This document shows positions 14,652 to 21,932 of a stretch of 23,388 nucleotides of DNA, one piece after another. Position 1 is the stretch's first letter, and every line of letters starts with the position of its first letter. The notes beneath the pieces were generated by a model. It saw only the letters and a program-made list of their open reading frames with translations. It was not told the origin of the DNA and did not search any database. The position numbers and the translations under genes were made by a program. Origin of the DNA: JBGTBQ01 sp041749275 (GTDB taxonomy: Bacteria > Acidobacteriota > Blastocatellia > Pyrinomonadales > Pyrinomonadaceae); assembly GCA_041749275.1 (NCBI GenBank), contig JBGTBQ010000200.1:1-23388 (forward strand). Direction: 5' to 3'.

Positions 14652-16004
14652 CTAACGACTGATGGCGAAGAGATGGTGCTGCGTTCTGATGAACATCATG
14701 CCGGACGAAATCGCCGGGGTCGCCATCATCAACTCGCCCATCGTGTTCGTCGCCAGTAGCTCGAACTTCGGCCCGGCCTTCACGACGAACATCTCACCGT
14801 CTTCGCCCGGCAGGTAAATCTTTCCGTCCGACGCGACCGGCGAGGCGCTGAACCCGCCGCCCCGGTGTGCGATTCGCTCCCGGTAGATGTCGGCGCCCGT
14901 CCGGAGGTCGTAGCAGTCAAGCACACCCTGATTCGAGAGCACGTACAGGTGTTCGCCGTAGATGAGCGGCGTCGGCATGTAGGAGCCGCGCGCCTGTTTG
15001 CTCCACGCGACGTGCCGGCTCGACGTTTGTCCCTCGCCGAGCGTGATGTCGCCGTTTGCGCCCGCGCGGATGACGAAGATCGGCGCTTCGGGACGCCGCC
15101 CGCTGGCGACGACGATCAAATCACCGGAGAAGACGGGCGTCGGCGCTGTAATCTTGGAACTCCCGCCGAGCCGCCACAACTCTTTCCCGGTGCGCGGGTC
15201 GTAGCCGCGGATGAAGTTCGAGGCGTTGGTGACGAGTTCCACGCGGCCCCCGCCGTCGTAGACGGTCGGCGTGCCCCACGAAGGCAACTCCTCGCGCGCC
15301 GTCCGCCACACGGTCTTACCCGTCTTGATGTCGGCGGCGATGAGGAACGAATCCTTCTGCGTGTCGCACTGGACGATGACGAGGTCTTGATAAATGATGG
15401 GCGAACTCGCCGTGCCCCATTCGTAATCGGGCGCGTCGTAAGCGCCTGCGTCGAGCACGCCGAGGTCTTTCTTCCAGACGGGACGGCCTTTCATGTCGAA
15501 GGCGTAGAGACCCTGCGAGCCGAAGAAGGCGACGACGTAGCGCCCGTCGGTCGCGGGCGTCGAGTTGGCGTAAGAAGCCTTGATGTGTCGCTTCTCGCGC
15601 GGAGCGCCATCGTAGGCCGTCCGCTCCCAGACGATTTTGCCGCTCGCGCGGTCGAGCGCATACACCTTCCATTGCTGCGGCGCGCGATCTTGCGAAGCGT
15701 TGCCCGCGCCGTACAGTCCGTGGCGGAAACTATCGCCGCCGCGACTGCTGACCGCCGTCGTCAAGAAGACGCGGTCGCCCCACACGACGGGGCTTGAATG
15801 AGCGAGACCGGGAATCCGTGTCTTCCAACGGACGCCCGCGCCTTTCTCCACGTCCCAACGTTCGGGAAGGTTCTGTCCCTCGGACACGCCCGCCGCGCGC
15901 TCGCCCCTGAATGAAGACCAGCGGTCTTTGCGCGGAGTCTGGGCGGACAGTGTGGTCACGAACGAAAGAAGCAACGTTGCGCGCAGCACCCAGCTAAGTT
16001 TCAT
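14652..16004 (-). CDS. Exported PQQ-type beta-propeller protein
   Basis: The 450-residue protein starts with a signal peptide (MKLSWVLRATLLLSFVTTLS, cut near SAQ). It contains successive PQQ/BamB-like blades, each ending in a [AL]-D-x-x-[ST]-G-x-x-[VL]-W pattern: YALDRASGKIVWERT, AFDMKGRPVWKKD, AADIKTGKTVWRT, GYDPRTGKELWRL, CYDLRTGADIYRE. No dehydrogenase catalytic region is seen, so it is better called an outer-membrane-assembly or scaffold-type propeller than a quinoprotein enzyme. GAGGAAAG precedes the ATG. It is followed by the cupin gene. Confidence 0.88.
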   Translation of the reverse strand: MKLSWVLRATLLLSFVTTLSAQTPRKDRWSSFRGERAAGVSEGQNLPERWDVEKGAGVRWKTRIPGLAHSSPVVWGDRVFLTTAVSSRGGDSFRHGLYGAGNASQDRAPQQWKVYALDRASGKIVWERTAYDGAPREKRHIKASYANSTPATDGRYVVAFFGSQGLYAFDMKGRPVWKKDLGVLDAGAYDAPDYEWGTASSPIIYQDLVIVQCDTQKDSFLIAADIKTGKTVWRTAREELPSWGTPTVYDGGGRVELVTNASNFIRGYDPRTGKELWRLGGSSKITAPTPVFSGDLIVVASGRRPEAPIFVIRAGANGDITLGEGQTSSRHVAWSKQARGSYMPTPLIYGEHLYVLSNQGVLDCYDLRTGADIYRERIAHRGGGFSASPVASDGKIYLPGEDGEMFVVKAGPKFELLATNTMGELMMATPAISSGMMFIRTQHHLFAISR

Positions 16005-16445
16005 GTTTCTTTCCTCAACGACGAATTACAGTGGAGCGAAGTCCGGATATGCGCCGCCCTCGGCCCGGTGTGGATGACACAAACTTATGATTGCGAAAAC
16101 CACCACTATCATCAGGCCCGAAATATGATGCAGCATAAAGGGTCTCGCCTTCAATCTCGTCGCGCATCGTTTGGTAGTCGCTCTCGTCGTCCGAATCAGA
16201 TGCAACAGCCAATCCGAACCCGCCGCCGGATTGAACAGAACGACATAAGAGTGGCGAATTACGCGCCGGGCTTGGAAAAACCGGCTGATTAGACGTTTCA
16301 CAGAGGTTGTCAACCCAACGCACGCCTGAGACTCGGCGGAAAGTAAACCGCCGAGACTGTAAGATTAACGTTGAGACGTGCGCCTTTTTAGTTTACCCTG
16401 TGCGCCATCAGACTTACCGAGAAAACCTGTTAAGGAGTCCGAGAT
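16005..16445. other. Divergent intergenic region between PQQ-propeller and OmpA-like genes
   Basis: No gene is supported. Two minus-strand frames (16015-16323 and 16026-16313) encode sequences I do not recognise, with no ribosome site worth noting. The region includes a small hairpin, CTCGGCGG-N8-CCGCCGAG (16332-16355). Confidence 0.55.
16371..16399 (+). promoter_or_regulatory. Sigma-70-like promoter candidate for the OmpA-like gene
   Basis: TTGAGA (16371-16376), a 17-bp spacer, then TACCCT (16394-16399). The -35 is 5/6 of consensus and the -10 retains TA...T. It lies 47 bp before the ATG at 16446 and just after an 8-bp hairpin at 16332-16355. Confidence 0.45.
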
Positions 16446-17465
16446 ATGCTCACAAGAAAGCGCCCTATCGTCATATTTGGCTCGCTGTTAATAGCCATCT
16501 CCGCCGTTATCTTCACCTCTTCGGCGGCGGCGCAGAGGAACCGGCAGCCGCCGCCCGCGCCGACCCCGCAGAATCCACCGACCATCCGCCTCGAAGCCGA
16601 TGCTGAAGTGGTCACGCTCTGCCCCGACGACGATGCGGTGGAGAACCCGCGCGTGCGTCTCAAGGCGACGGGCAACAGCCCGGACGGAAACGCGCTGCGC
16701 TACCGCTGGAACACGAGCGGCGGGCGGATCGAGGGCGATGGGACGGACGTGATCTGGGATTTGTCTGGCGCGCAACCGGGCGTCTACACGGCGACGGTAA
16801 CTATCGAGAGCGGCCCGGAGGGCGACCCCCTCTGTACAGCCTTCACCTCAACGCGCGCCGTCGTGCGTAACTGTCCGCCGGCGCGCCCCATCTGCCCGAA
16901 CATCTCGACCTACTGCCCGGACGTGGCGCAGACCGGCGCGCCCGTCACCTTCACGGCGAGCACCAGCGGCGGCACGCCGGGCATCACGCCGGTCTACCGT
17001 TGGACGCTCTCGGCGGGCACGATCACCGCCGGGCAGGGCACGCCGACGATCACCGTGGACACGGCGGGTCTCGCCGGCCAACCGATCACGGCATCGGTCG
17101 AGGTCGAAGGTTACAACTTGAGTTGCCGCGCCTCGTGCCAGTCATCGGTGCCGGCGCCCGTCCAGCCGCGCAGGAGCAATGAGATCGGCGAGGTCAAGCG
17201 CGACGAGGAGAAGGCTATCCTCGACCTCTTCGCCATCGAGTTGCAGAACGAGCCGGGCGCGCAGGGCTACGTCATCGGCTATGGCGGGCGCGGCTCGAAG
17301 TACGCCGACGGGAGGCAGCGCTCGGAGCGCGCGCGTGATTACCTCGTCGCCACGCGCGGCATAGACGCCAGCCGCGTCGTCGTGATGGACGGCGGCTTTG
17401 CCGAGAGCGGGCGCACCGAACTCTGGATCGTGCCGCCGGGCGCGACGCCGCCGCGACCGAGATAA
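16446..17465 (+). CDS. Exported Ig/PKD-like protein with OmpA-like C-terminal domain
   Basis: Signal peptide 1-29 (MLTRKRPIVIFGSLLIAISA, then FTSSAAAQ). There are two Ig/PKD-like segments (about 45-140 and 155-235) with paired Cys residues and the pattern LRYRWNTSGG and YRWTLSAG. The C-terminal ~90 residues (DEEKAILDLFAIELQNEPGA onward) follow the OmpA-like fold: a GYGGRGSKYADGRQRSERAR segment, then DYLVATRGIDASRVVV and TELWIVP. In OmpA the GHTD segment supplies the Asp that binds diaminopimelate. Here it reads GYGGRG, so that Asp is missing, although the RxxRA-type Arg is kept (RSERAR). Peptidoglycan binding may be lost or changed. The SD AAGGAG is clear eight bases before the ATG. Confidence 0.75.
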   Translation: MLTRKRPIVIFGSLLIAISAVIFTSSAAAQRNRQPPPAPTPQNPPTIRLEADAEVVTLCPDDDAVENPRVRLKATGNSPDGNALRYRWNTSGGRIEGDGTDVIWDLSGAQPGVYTATVTIESGPEGDPLCTAFTSTRAVVRNCPPARPICPNISTYCPDVAQTGAPVTFTASTSGGTPGITPVYRWTLSAGTITAGQGTPTITVDTAGLAGQPITASVEVEGYNLSCRASCQSSVPAPVQPRRSNEIGEVKRDEEKAILDLFAIELQNEPGAQGYVIGYGGRGSKYADGRQRSERARDYLVATRGIDASRVVVMDGGFAESGRTELWIVPPGATPPRPR

Positions 17466-17490
17466 GTCTCACGGAAGTAGATGAACGAAA

Positions 17491-17530
17491 GGGCGCGACC
17501 TTAACACACGGGTCGCGCCCTCCTTATTTG
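17491..17530 (+). terminator. Intrinsic terminator after the OmpA-like gene
   Basis: GGGCGCGACC (17491-17500) and GGTCGCGCCC (17511-17520) form a perfect 10-bp stem with a 10-nt loop, followed by TCCTTATTTG. It lies 25 bp after the stop. Confidence 0.75.
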
Positions 17531-17576
17531 TAGCGAACGGTCGAGCGCGGCCTCACGCGGCCACAGGTTCCATACC

Positions 17577-17617
17577 AAGACCCGCGCCGCGACGGTCGTC
17601 GTTGCGGCGCGGGTCTT
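17577..17617. terminator. Second hairpin (candidate terminator for the protease gene)
   Basis: A 14-bp stem: AAGACCCGCGCCGC (17577-17590) with GCGGCGCGGGTCTT (17604-17617) and a 13-nt loop. It lies 66 bp past the protease stop. Its T-tract is poor on either strand. Confidence 0.5.
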
Positions 17618-17683
17618 CTCCGAGTGCCCCTGCTTGTTAATCACCGATAACCTCGTGCGCCACCCTGCCGCGCCGAATCGAGG

Positions 17684-20308
17684 TCATTGCATATATGGTG
17701 TGTCGTCCCCATTGACGAGCGTGGACAGAGCTTTCACCGAGTCGCTCATCATAATCCCGTCGCTCATCATAATCCCGTCGCCCATCACTATGCCGTCGCC
17801 CATCACTATCCCGGCGCCGAAGATCGTGCCGTCTCCGAGCACGACGCCGTCGCTCGTCATAATGAAGTCGCTCATCATGATCCCGTCACCCATGACGATC
17901 CCGTCGCTCATCACGATCCCATCGCCCATGACGATCCCGTCGCCCATCACCATCCCATCACTAATCACCATGCTATCGCTCACGACCGTGCCATCCGAGA
18001 GGATCAGGCCATCGCCGAGTACCATGCCGAGGCCGTAGACCTTCTGATATTTCATAATCAGGTTTGTGCCTCTCGCCGTGACCCACTTCATAACGGCGCC
18101 CTGCGACCACGAAAACTTATGGCCGGCGATAGTTGTTTCCGGCGTGGGCAGGTCGTTCTCCGACAGCAGCGGCAGCGATAGAGTACTTTGCTTCAACATG
18201 GGCGTGCCGAGCGGGGTCGTCGCCCAGTTGAGGTCGGTGCGGACGCGCCGGGCGAGGCGGATCGCGCCCTCGACGTTGAGTTGGCCGGCGCCCTGCTGGA
18301 GGGTGTTGACGCCGGGCAGTTGCTGTGCCGTGTACATCAGGATCAGCTTGACCATGTTCGGCGTGAGATTCGGATTAGCTTGAAGTATGAGCGCCGCCGT
18401 GCCCGCCACAAGCGGCGTCGCCATGGAGGTGCCGCTCAGGTACATCATGTCCTTGTCGGCGTTCGTCGTACTCGTGGCATCGAGCTGCGGGTTCTGATCG
18501 AGCAGATAGTTATTCTTACCCTGCGCGGAGATCAGCCGGTTGCCGGGTGCCACCAGTTCGGGCTTGATGATGTTGTCGTGGCGCCTGACGCCCGCCGCGT
18601 CCGTCCAGTAGCTGCGGGTCGGCCCGCGCGAGCTGTAGGTGGCGATGCGGTCGTCGTTGCGGGCATCCGTGCCGAGGGTGTTCGAAGCTCCGACGGTGAT
18701 GGCCGAAGGCTCGTTGCCGGGCGCGTGGATACGACCGTAGACCTCGCGCCCTTGAGCGTCCTTGCCGTCGTTGCCGGCGGCAGCGACGACGACGATACCG
18801 GCGTCCACCAGCCGGCGCACCGCGCGGCACAGCGGGTCATTCCGGTACGAGTCAATCGCCGGCATCCCGATGCTGAGGTTGGCAACGCGGATGTTGTACT
18901 GAGTGCGGTTGGCGAGCACCCAGTCGAGCGCCCTGAGCACTCCCGCCGCGCTGCCGACGCCTCTCTCGTCCAACACGCGCAGGTTGATGAGTTGCGCGTT
19001 TGGGGCGATGCCCCGGTAAGGCCCCATCTCCCAGTAACTTTTATAGGAGCTGCCGGCGAGCAAGCCCGCGACGTGCGTGCCGTGGCCGTAAGGGTCGTTC
19101 GTGTTTATCCCCTTGCCGGTGAAATCAACGTTTTTGTTGACGCGCTTGGTGCCATCTTTGCCGACGAAGTGGTAATGATCGTCGTAGATACTCGAATCGA
19201 GCACGGCGATGCCGATGCCCGTGCCGTCGAGGCCGTAGTTGCCATACTGTTGGCGCATGGTCTCCGTGCCGGTGGTGCGCTCGACGTGGCCGAGCACGCC
19301 CACCTCACGGTCGCGCGAGATGTAACGGGTCGCGTTGGCGGCAGCCAGTTTCTCGATGGCGCCGACGGGAAGTTCGACCTCTAAAGCGCCGAGCCGCGCC
19401 ATCTCGGCGCGGACTTCCACGCCGCTCGCGCCGAGCAGCGCGCGCAGCTCGCCGTCCTCTAAATCGGAAGCCTGAAGGATGACGCGCTCGCGCTGCCGAC
19501 CGGCGGAGCCAGCCTCGCGCATTAGGCGGCGCAGGTCGGGCGAAACCTTGTCGCCCGCGAACCCCGTCTCGGAGTCTTCCGCGTCGTCGGTGCTCGCGGC
19601 TTCCGCCCCGGACGCGCCGCCGACGCGGACGGCGAGGAAGTGCTCACGCAGCGCGGCGCTCCCGGCGATGGAGCGCCTATAACTCTCGGCTCCGGTTGCG
19701 CTAACACAGCGGAGACTGCCGTCGGCGAGCGCTCCGCGCAGCATCGCGGAGACGTTCGCGCCGTGCGCCGCGCCGTCTCCGACGAGACTCTGGATTTCGT
19801 CAATGAAGAGGATGATGCGACCCTCCGCGCGTTTCACGTCCGCCAGCAACGCTTCTAACCGCGACTCGACCTCGCGCCGATTGCCCGCGCCGTGGAGCAG
19901 CGCTCCAAAGTCGAGCTGCCACAGGCTTCTGCCGCGGAGCGATGCGGGGGTGCCGCCGTCCGCGATCCGCTGTGCGAGCGCCTCGACGAACGGCTGCCTG
20001 CCGGCGCCGAACTCGTCAATCAGAACGGGGTTGTTTTTCGTGGAACTGGAGAGCGCGCGAAGTGTGCGGCTGACCTCGGCCTTGTGGCCCGCGACCGGCG
20101 CGAGCCGCCCCCGTCGCGCAAACTCCGTTAAGTCTTTCGCATACTTCGACAGCGCCGGGAATGACTGGCGCGAATCAGCGTTTTGCGCTTGTGCGCTGTG
20201 GCCGCCATTCCGCGCATGAGTCACTCCGCCCGGCAGGACGAGGAGCGCGATGTTCGCCAGCAGCGAGAGAGCCGTCAGCCACGTCAGTGTGTGAGAAGGT
20301 TTACGCAT
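17684..20308 (-). CDS. Exported fusion: degenerate ClpB-type AAA+ domain + subtilisin (S8) protease + hexapeptide-repeat tail
   Basis: 874 residues in one frame, with AGGTGA five bases before the ATG. A signal peptide runs 1-32 (SLLANIALLVLPGGVTHA). Residues 54-228 follow the ClpB/ClpC first AAA+ domain closely (KYAKDLTEFARRGRLAPVAG, then STKNNPVLI), but the Walker A reads DEFGAGRQ where ClpB has GEPGVGKT. Walker B (RIILFIDEI, D170 E171) is kept, and the ERRF arginine-finger site reads REHF. Residues ~255-335 resemble an I9-type propeptide. The S8 domain (about 360-690) has D371 (AVLDSSI), H409 (YGHGTHVAG), N513 (AAAGNDG) and S628 (SGTSMATP), a complete catalytic set. Residues 762-857 are 16 hexapeptides of the type IVMGDG. 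It is therefore an active-looking secreted protease with a non-ATPase AAA module. Confidence 0.9.
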   Translation of the reverse strand: MRKPSHTLTWLTALSLLANIALLVLPGGVTHARNGGHSAQAQNADSRQSFPALSKYAKDLTEFARRGRLAPVAGHKAEVSRTLRALSSSTKNNPVLIDEFGAGRQPFVEALAQRIADGGTPASLRGRSLWQLDFGALLHGAGNRREVESRLEALLADVKRAEGRIILFIDEIQSLVGDGAAHGANVSAMLRGALADGSLRCVSATGAESYRRSIAGSAALREHFLAVRVGGASGAEAASTDDAEDSETGFAGDKVSPDLRRLMREAGSAGRQRERVILQASDLEDGELRALLGASGVEVRAEMARLGALEVELPVGAIEKLAAANATRYISRDREVGVLGHVERTTGTETMRQQYGNYGLDGTGIGIAVLDSSIYDDHYHFVGKDGTKRVNKNVDFTGKGINTNDPYGHGTHVAGLLAGSSYKSYWEMGPYRGIAPNAQLINLRVLDERGVGSAAGVLRALDWVLANRTQYNIRVANLSIGMPAIDSYRNDPLCRAVRRLVDAGIVVVAAAGNDGKDAQGREVYGRIHAPGNEPSAITVGASNTLGTDARNDDRIATYSSRGPTRSYWTDAAGVRRHDNIIKPELVAPGNRLISAQGKNNYLLDQNPQLDATSTTNADKDMMYLSGTSMATPLVAGTAALILQANPNLTPNMVKLILMYTAQQLPGVNTLQQGAGQLNVEGAIRLARRVRTDLNWATTPLGTPMLKQSTLSLPLLSENDLPTPETTIAGHKFSWSQGAVMKWVTARGTNLIMKYQKVYGLGMVLGDGLILSDGTVVSDSMVISDGMVMGDGIVMGDGIVMSDGIVMGDGIMMSDFIMTSDGVVLGDGTIFGAGIVMGDGIVMGDGIMMSDGIMMSDSVKALSTLVNGDDTPYMQ
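17738..18025 (-). repeat. Sixteen tandem hexapeptide (18-bp) repeats in the protease C-terminus
   Basis: Codons 762-857 read as sixteen six-residue units: hydrophobic-hydrophobic-hydrophobic-[SG]-D-[GS], for example MVLGDG, LILSDG, IVMGDG and IMMSDG. Two units deviate (IMMSDF and TIFGAG). The regular hydrophobic-turn pattern suggests a stacked beta-helix. Similar tails with Trp in the third position (VVWGD-type) are, as I recall, found in other S8 proteases of Acidobacteria-like bacteria; here Met replaces Trp in most units. Confidence 0.85.
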
Positions 20309-20651
20309 TAATCACCTGCTTGCCCCCGACCCTCAATCACCATAACGCAAGGTTTCGAAGGCCGGGTTATATGTTCCGATTGTTAACGCCGCCGTCGGGA
20401 AATCACCCCGCCCGGCGTCGAACGTCCAGCCCTTTTACCGGAGGGGGACGCTCATCAAATGCTGGTTGAGATAAAGATTATGCTCGGCGCGGAGCGCGAG
20501 CACCACGCCGTAAAGCGAGTGTCGTGCCGCAAGGCGTTTGCTCTAATAAGCTGTTAAAAACGCCGAATGACCGACGGGCGCGGCACGGGGCGATGACTTG
20601 CTTCGGTCAACCTGAAACGGAGCGACCGGTCAGGCTGGATGATGGGTGGCT
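20309..20651. other. Intergenic region before the protease gene
   Basis: 343 bp between the shortened HNH gene and the protease, both on the minus strand. The protease ribosome site lies at its left edge (AGGTGA). The part next to the HNH stop may hold the decayed rest of that gene. No RNA gene or other feature is recognised. Confidence 0.5.
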
Positions 20652-20909
20652 TTAGTGAAGCGGGAAAAATAAAAGGGCGTCCATCATGGTGCTTTGCGTC
20701 TGTTCGTCGAAGGCGGCGACGGCATCGGATTTGTAAAGGTTGCAGGAGCGGCAGGAGAGAGCGAGATTGTCAGGGCTTGATTCGCCGCCGGAGGCTTGCG
20801 GCTGGATGTGCTCGACTTCAAAGGGGAGATTAAAAATCGCTTCGGGGGCGCGGCAATACTCGCAAACGTGGCGGGCGCGGGCGGAGACGAGCGGGTAGTG
20901 CGGATTCAT
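20652..20909 (-). CDS. HNH endonuclease, probably truncated at the C-terminus
   Basis: An 85-residue protein with the complete HNH core and zinc site: CEYC (Cys16, Cys19), EVEHIQPQASGG (Glu33, His34), the Asn of SPDNLAL, and CRSCN (Cys53, Cys56, Asn57). Bacterial relatives that I recall continue past an LFxPR-type motif to about 160-180 residues. Here the frame reaches LLFFPLH and stops, so the C-terminal part seems lost. The catalytic core could still fold. The start codon overlaps the stop of the upstream gene by ATGA, which implies translational coupling. Confidence 0.8.
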   Translation of the reverse strand: MNPHYPLVSARARHVCEYCRAPEAIFNLPFEVEHIQPQASGGESSPDNLALSCRSCNLYKSDAVAAFDEQTQSTMMDALLFFPLH

Positions 20910-21241
20910 GGCTGGAGCTGATCGAGCAAGGCTTCCGCCCGCTCGCGTGCGCCGTTAAGCTCGGCCTCAACCAGTTCCTCTAACTCCCCGACCTCTTCCG
21001 CCGACAGCGTTCCGGCTTCGTGCCGCGTCATCAACTCATGCAGACGCGCCTGCTGTGTCGCGCCGAAGAAGCGATCCGCCTTGCGGTTCTGGACGATAAC
21101 GAGCGTGCCGCTCTCATCATCCGCGAGTTGCGAGGTGAGCGCGTCCAGAGCCTCGCTCGCCGTGCGTCCGGTAGATTCCTTATCGCCCGTAATAGCGCGG
21201 TAGGTGTCGGCTCGTTCGGGCGTGATGGTGATGGTCGTCAT
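20906..21241 (-). CDS. Small acidic partner protein of the HNH gene
   Basis: A 111-residue protein with two parts: a beta-rich N-terminal half (TITITPERADTYRAITGDK and TLVIVQNRKADRFFG) and a helical, Glu/Ala-rich C-terminal half (LSAEEVGELEELVEAELNGA). I recall small proteins of this shape directly upstream of HNH endonucleases in Cyanobacteria and Acidobacteria, but no function is established to my knowledge. The stop overlaps the HNH start (ATGA), so the two form one unit. An inhibitor or DNA-binding partner is a guess. Confidence 0.7.
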   Translation of the reverse strand: MTTITITPERADTYRAITGDKESTGRTASEALDALTSQLADDESGTLVIVQNRKADRFFGATQQARLHELMTRHEAGTLSAEEVGELEELVEAELNGARERAEALLDQLQP

Positions 21242-21250
21242 GGCAAGCGA

Positions 21251-21279
21251 ATTGTAACCTAGCTGTTTCAGCGCCTCAA
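21251..21279 (-). promoter_or_regulatory. Sigma-70-like promoter for the HNH-partner unit
   Basis: On the minus strand TTGAGG (complement of 21274-21279), a 17-bp spacer and TACAAT (complement of 21251-21256). The -10 ends ten bases before the ATG, so the transcript would be nearly leaderless. It overlaps the 3' end of the DUF4268 remnant. Confidence 0.45.
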
Positions 21280-21732
21280 CTGAGAGATGAACGGCGAGAG
21301 TGCTTTTTCGAGGCGAACCATCGCGTCAATCATCGCGGCTTGGATCGTGGGCCAGTTCGCCTCGTCCTTGTAGCCGCCAGCCGTCACATCGAACGCGATC
21401 CGGCTGGTCTTTCCCGTATCGCGTCGCGTCCACGATAACGTCTCGCCAAACGCGGTCTCGATTTCCTGTCGATGTGCGTGTAGCTCGTCGTACACCTCTG
21501 CTCGGATGGTGTAGAGGGCAACCCGACCGTCGTGCTGGTTAATCACGTAGGCCAGCGTCCCCTCCATCCACTCGCCGAACTCTTCGGTGATGACCAGAGT
21601 GTTCGGGAGAATCACGTCAATCTGTTTCTTTAACAGGCGTTGCAAATCGGTGCGCTCGCGCAGGCCGACTTGATCGAAGGAGGTTTGCGCGATGCGTGTG
21701 AAGTTGTCGGTGGTGACTTCGTAGAGTGCCAT
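21268..21732 (-). pseudogene. DUF4268-type protein with its middle missing (in-frame remnant)
   Basis: 154 residues. The N-terminal ~50 (ALYEVTTDNFTRIAQTSFDQ through LVITEEFGEW) resemble the start of a family of DUF91/NucS-like, DUF4268-containing proteins. The C-terminal ~85 (VYDELHAHRQEIETAFGETL, then RIAFDVTAGGYKDEANWPTI) resemble the DUF4268 C-terminal domain. In complete members as I recall them (~350 residues) a nuclease-like core lies between these parts. Here they are joined by about ten to twenty residues (MEGTLAYVINQHDG), so the core appears deleted in frame. It may be a stable remnant or a small protein in its own right. Confidence 0.65.
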
Positions 21733-21734
21733 TC

Positions 21735-21845
21735 CTATTGTTCCAGAGTTGAGAGCGTTTCGCCGCCGTAAGATAGGGCTGCGGCGTCGGGCGCGAATCC
21801 GAGATGTTTCAATGCTTCGAGCGTTTCAATAGTCGGCGGCTGCAT
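21735..21845 (-). CDS. Short open frame between hsdS remnant and DUF4268 gene
   Basis: A 36-residue frame beginning MQPPTIETLEALKHLGFAPD and ending in STLEQ. The ATG lies three bases past the stop of the hsdS 3' remnant, and its stop lies two bases before the DUF4268 remnant's ATG (21730-21732). Tight packing and high-GC codons suggest a real coding piece, perhaps the stub of a larger gene. I do not recognise it. Confidence 0.45.
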   Translation of the reverse strand: MQPPTIETLEALKHLGFAPDAAALSYGGETLSTLEQ

Positions 21846-21848
21846 CAA

Positions 21849-21922
21849 CTATCGTTCATCCTTGACGACGACCTGCCCGTTCATCAGCATCGGCAACAGC
21901 CAATCGCGGAGTTTAGCAAGCC
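21849..21922 (-). pseudogene. hsdS: Remnant of an hsdS 3' end
   Basis: Read on the minus strand this encodes RLAKLRDWLLPMLMNGQVVV followed by KDER and a stop. It parallels the end of the present hsdS (QLAELRDWLLPMLMNGQVRV, then KDSVEPAA). Homology begins at the junction with the toxin gene's stop (about 21923). It is the leftover 3' end of a second, different hsdS allele. Confidence 0.85.
21870..21913. repeat. 44-bp direct repeat, left copy
   Basis: Identical to 22669-22712 over 44 bp, beginning GACCTGCCCGTTCATCAGCA and ending TCGCGGAGTT. It lies in the hsdS 3' remnant. Confidence 0.95.
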
Positions 21923-21932
21923 GTCAGGCTTC

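Noticed and set aside
14865..15797. Plus-strand 310-residue open frame
   Set aside because: It lies antisense within the PQQ-propeller gene, whose blade motifs are clear; the opposite frame has the typical Arg/Asp/Val-rich shadow composition of high-GC DNA.
14652..16004. Quinoprotein alcohol or glucose dehydrogenase
   Set aside because: At 450 residues it is shorter than these enzymes, and no PQQ-site disulphide Cys pair or catalytic Asp region was found; only propeller blades are supported.
16026..16313. Minus-strand frame of 95 residues and its overlapping 102-residue neighbour
   Set aside because: Two overlapping frames in different phases, no ribosome site, no recognised domain. One has a hydrophobic run (GLMIVVVFAIISL), so a small membrane peptide is not fully excluded.
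17738..18025. CRISPR-like periodic DNA
   Set aside because: The ~18-bp period encodes in-frame hexapeptides without spacers of distinct sequence, so it is a coding repeat.
18188..19384. Plus-strand 398-residue open frame
   Set aside because: It is antisense to the S8 protease domain, whose minus-strand frame has an unbroken catalytic set; the plus-strand translation is Arg/Val/Ala-rich with no domain.
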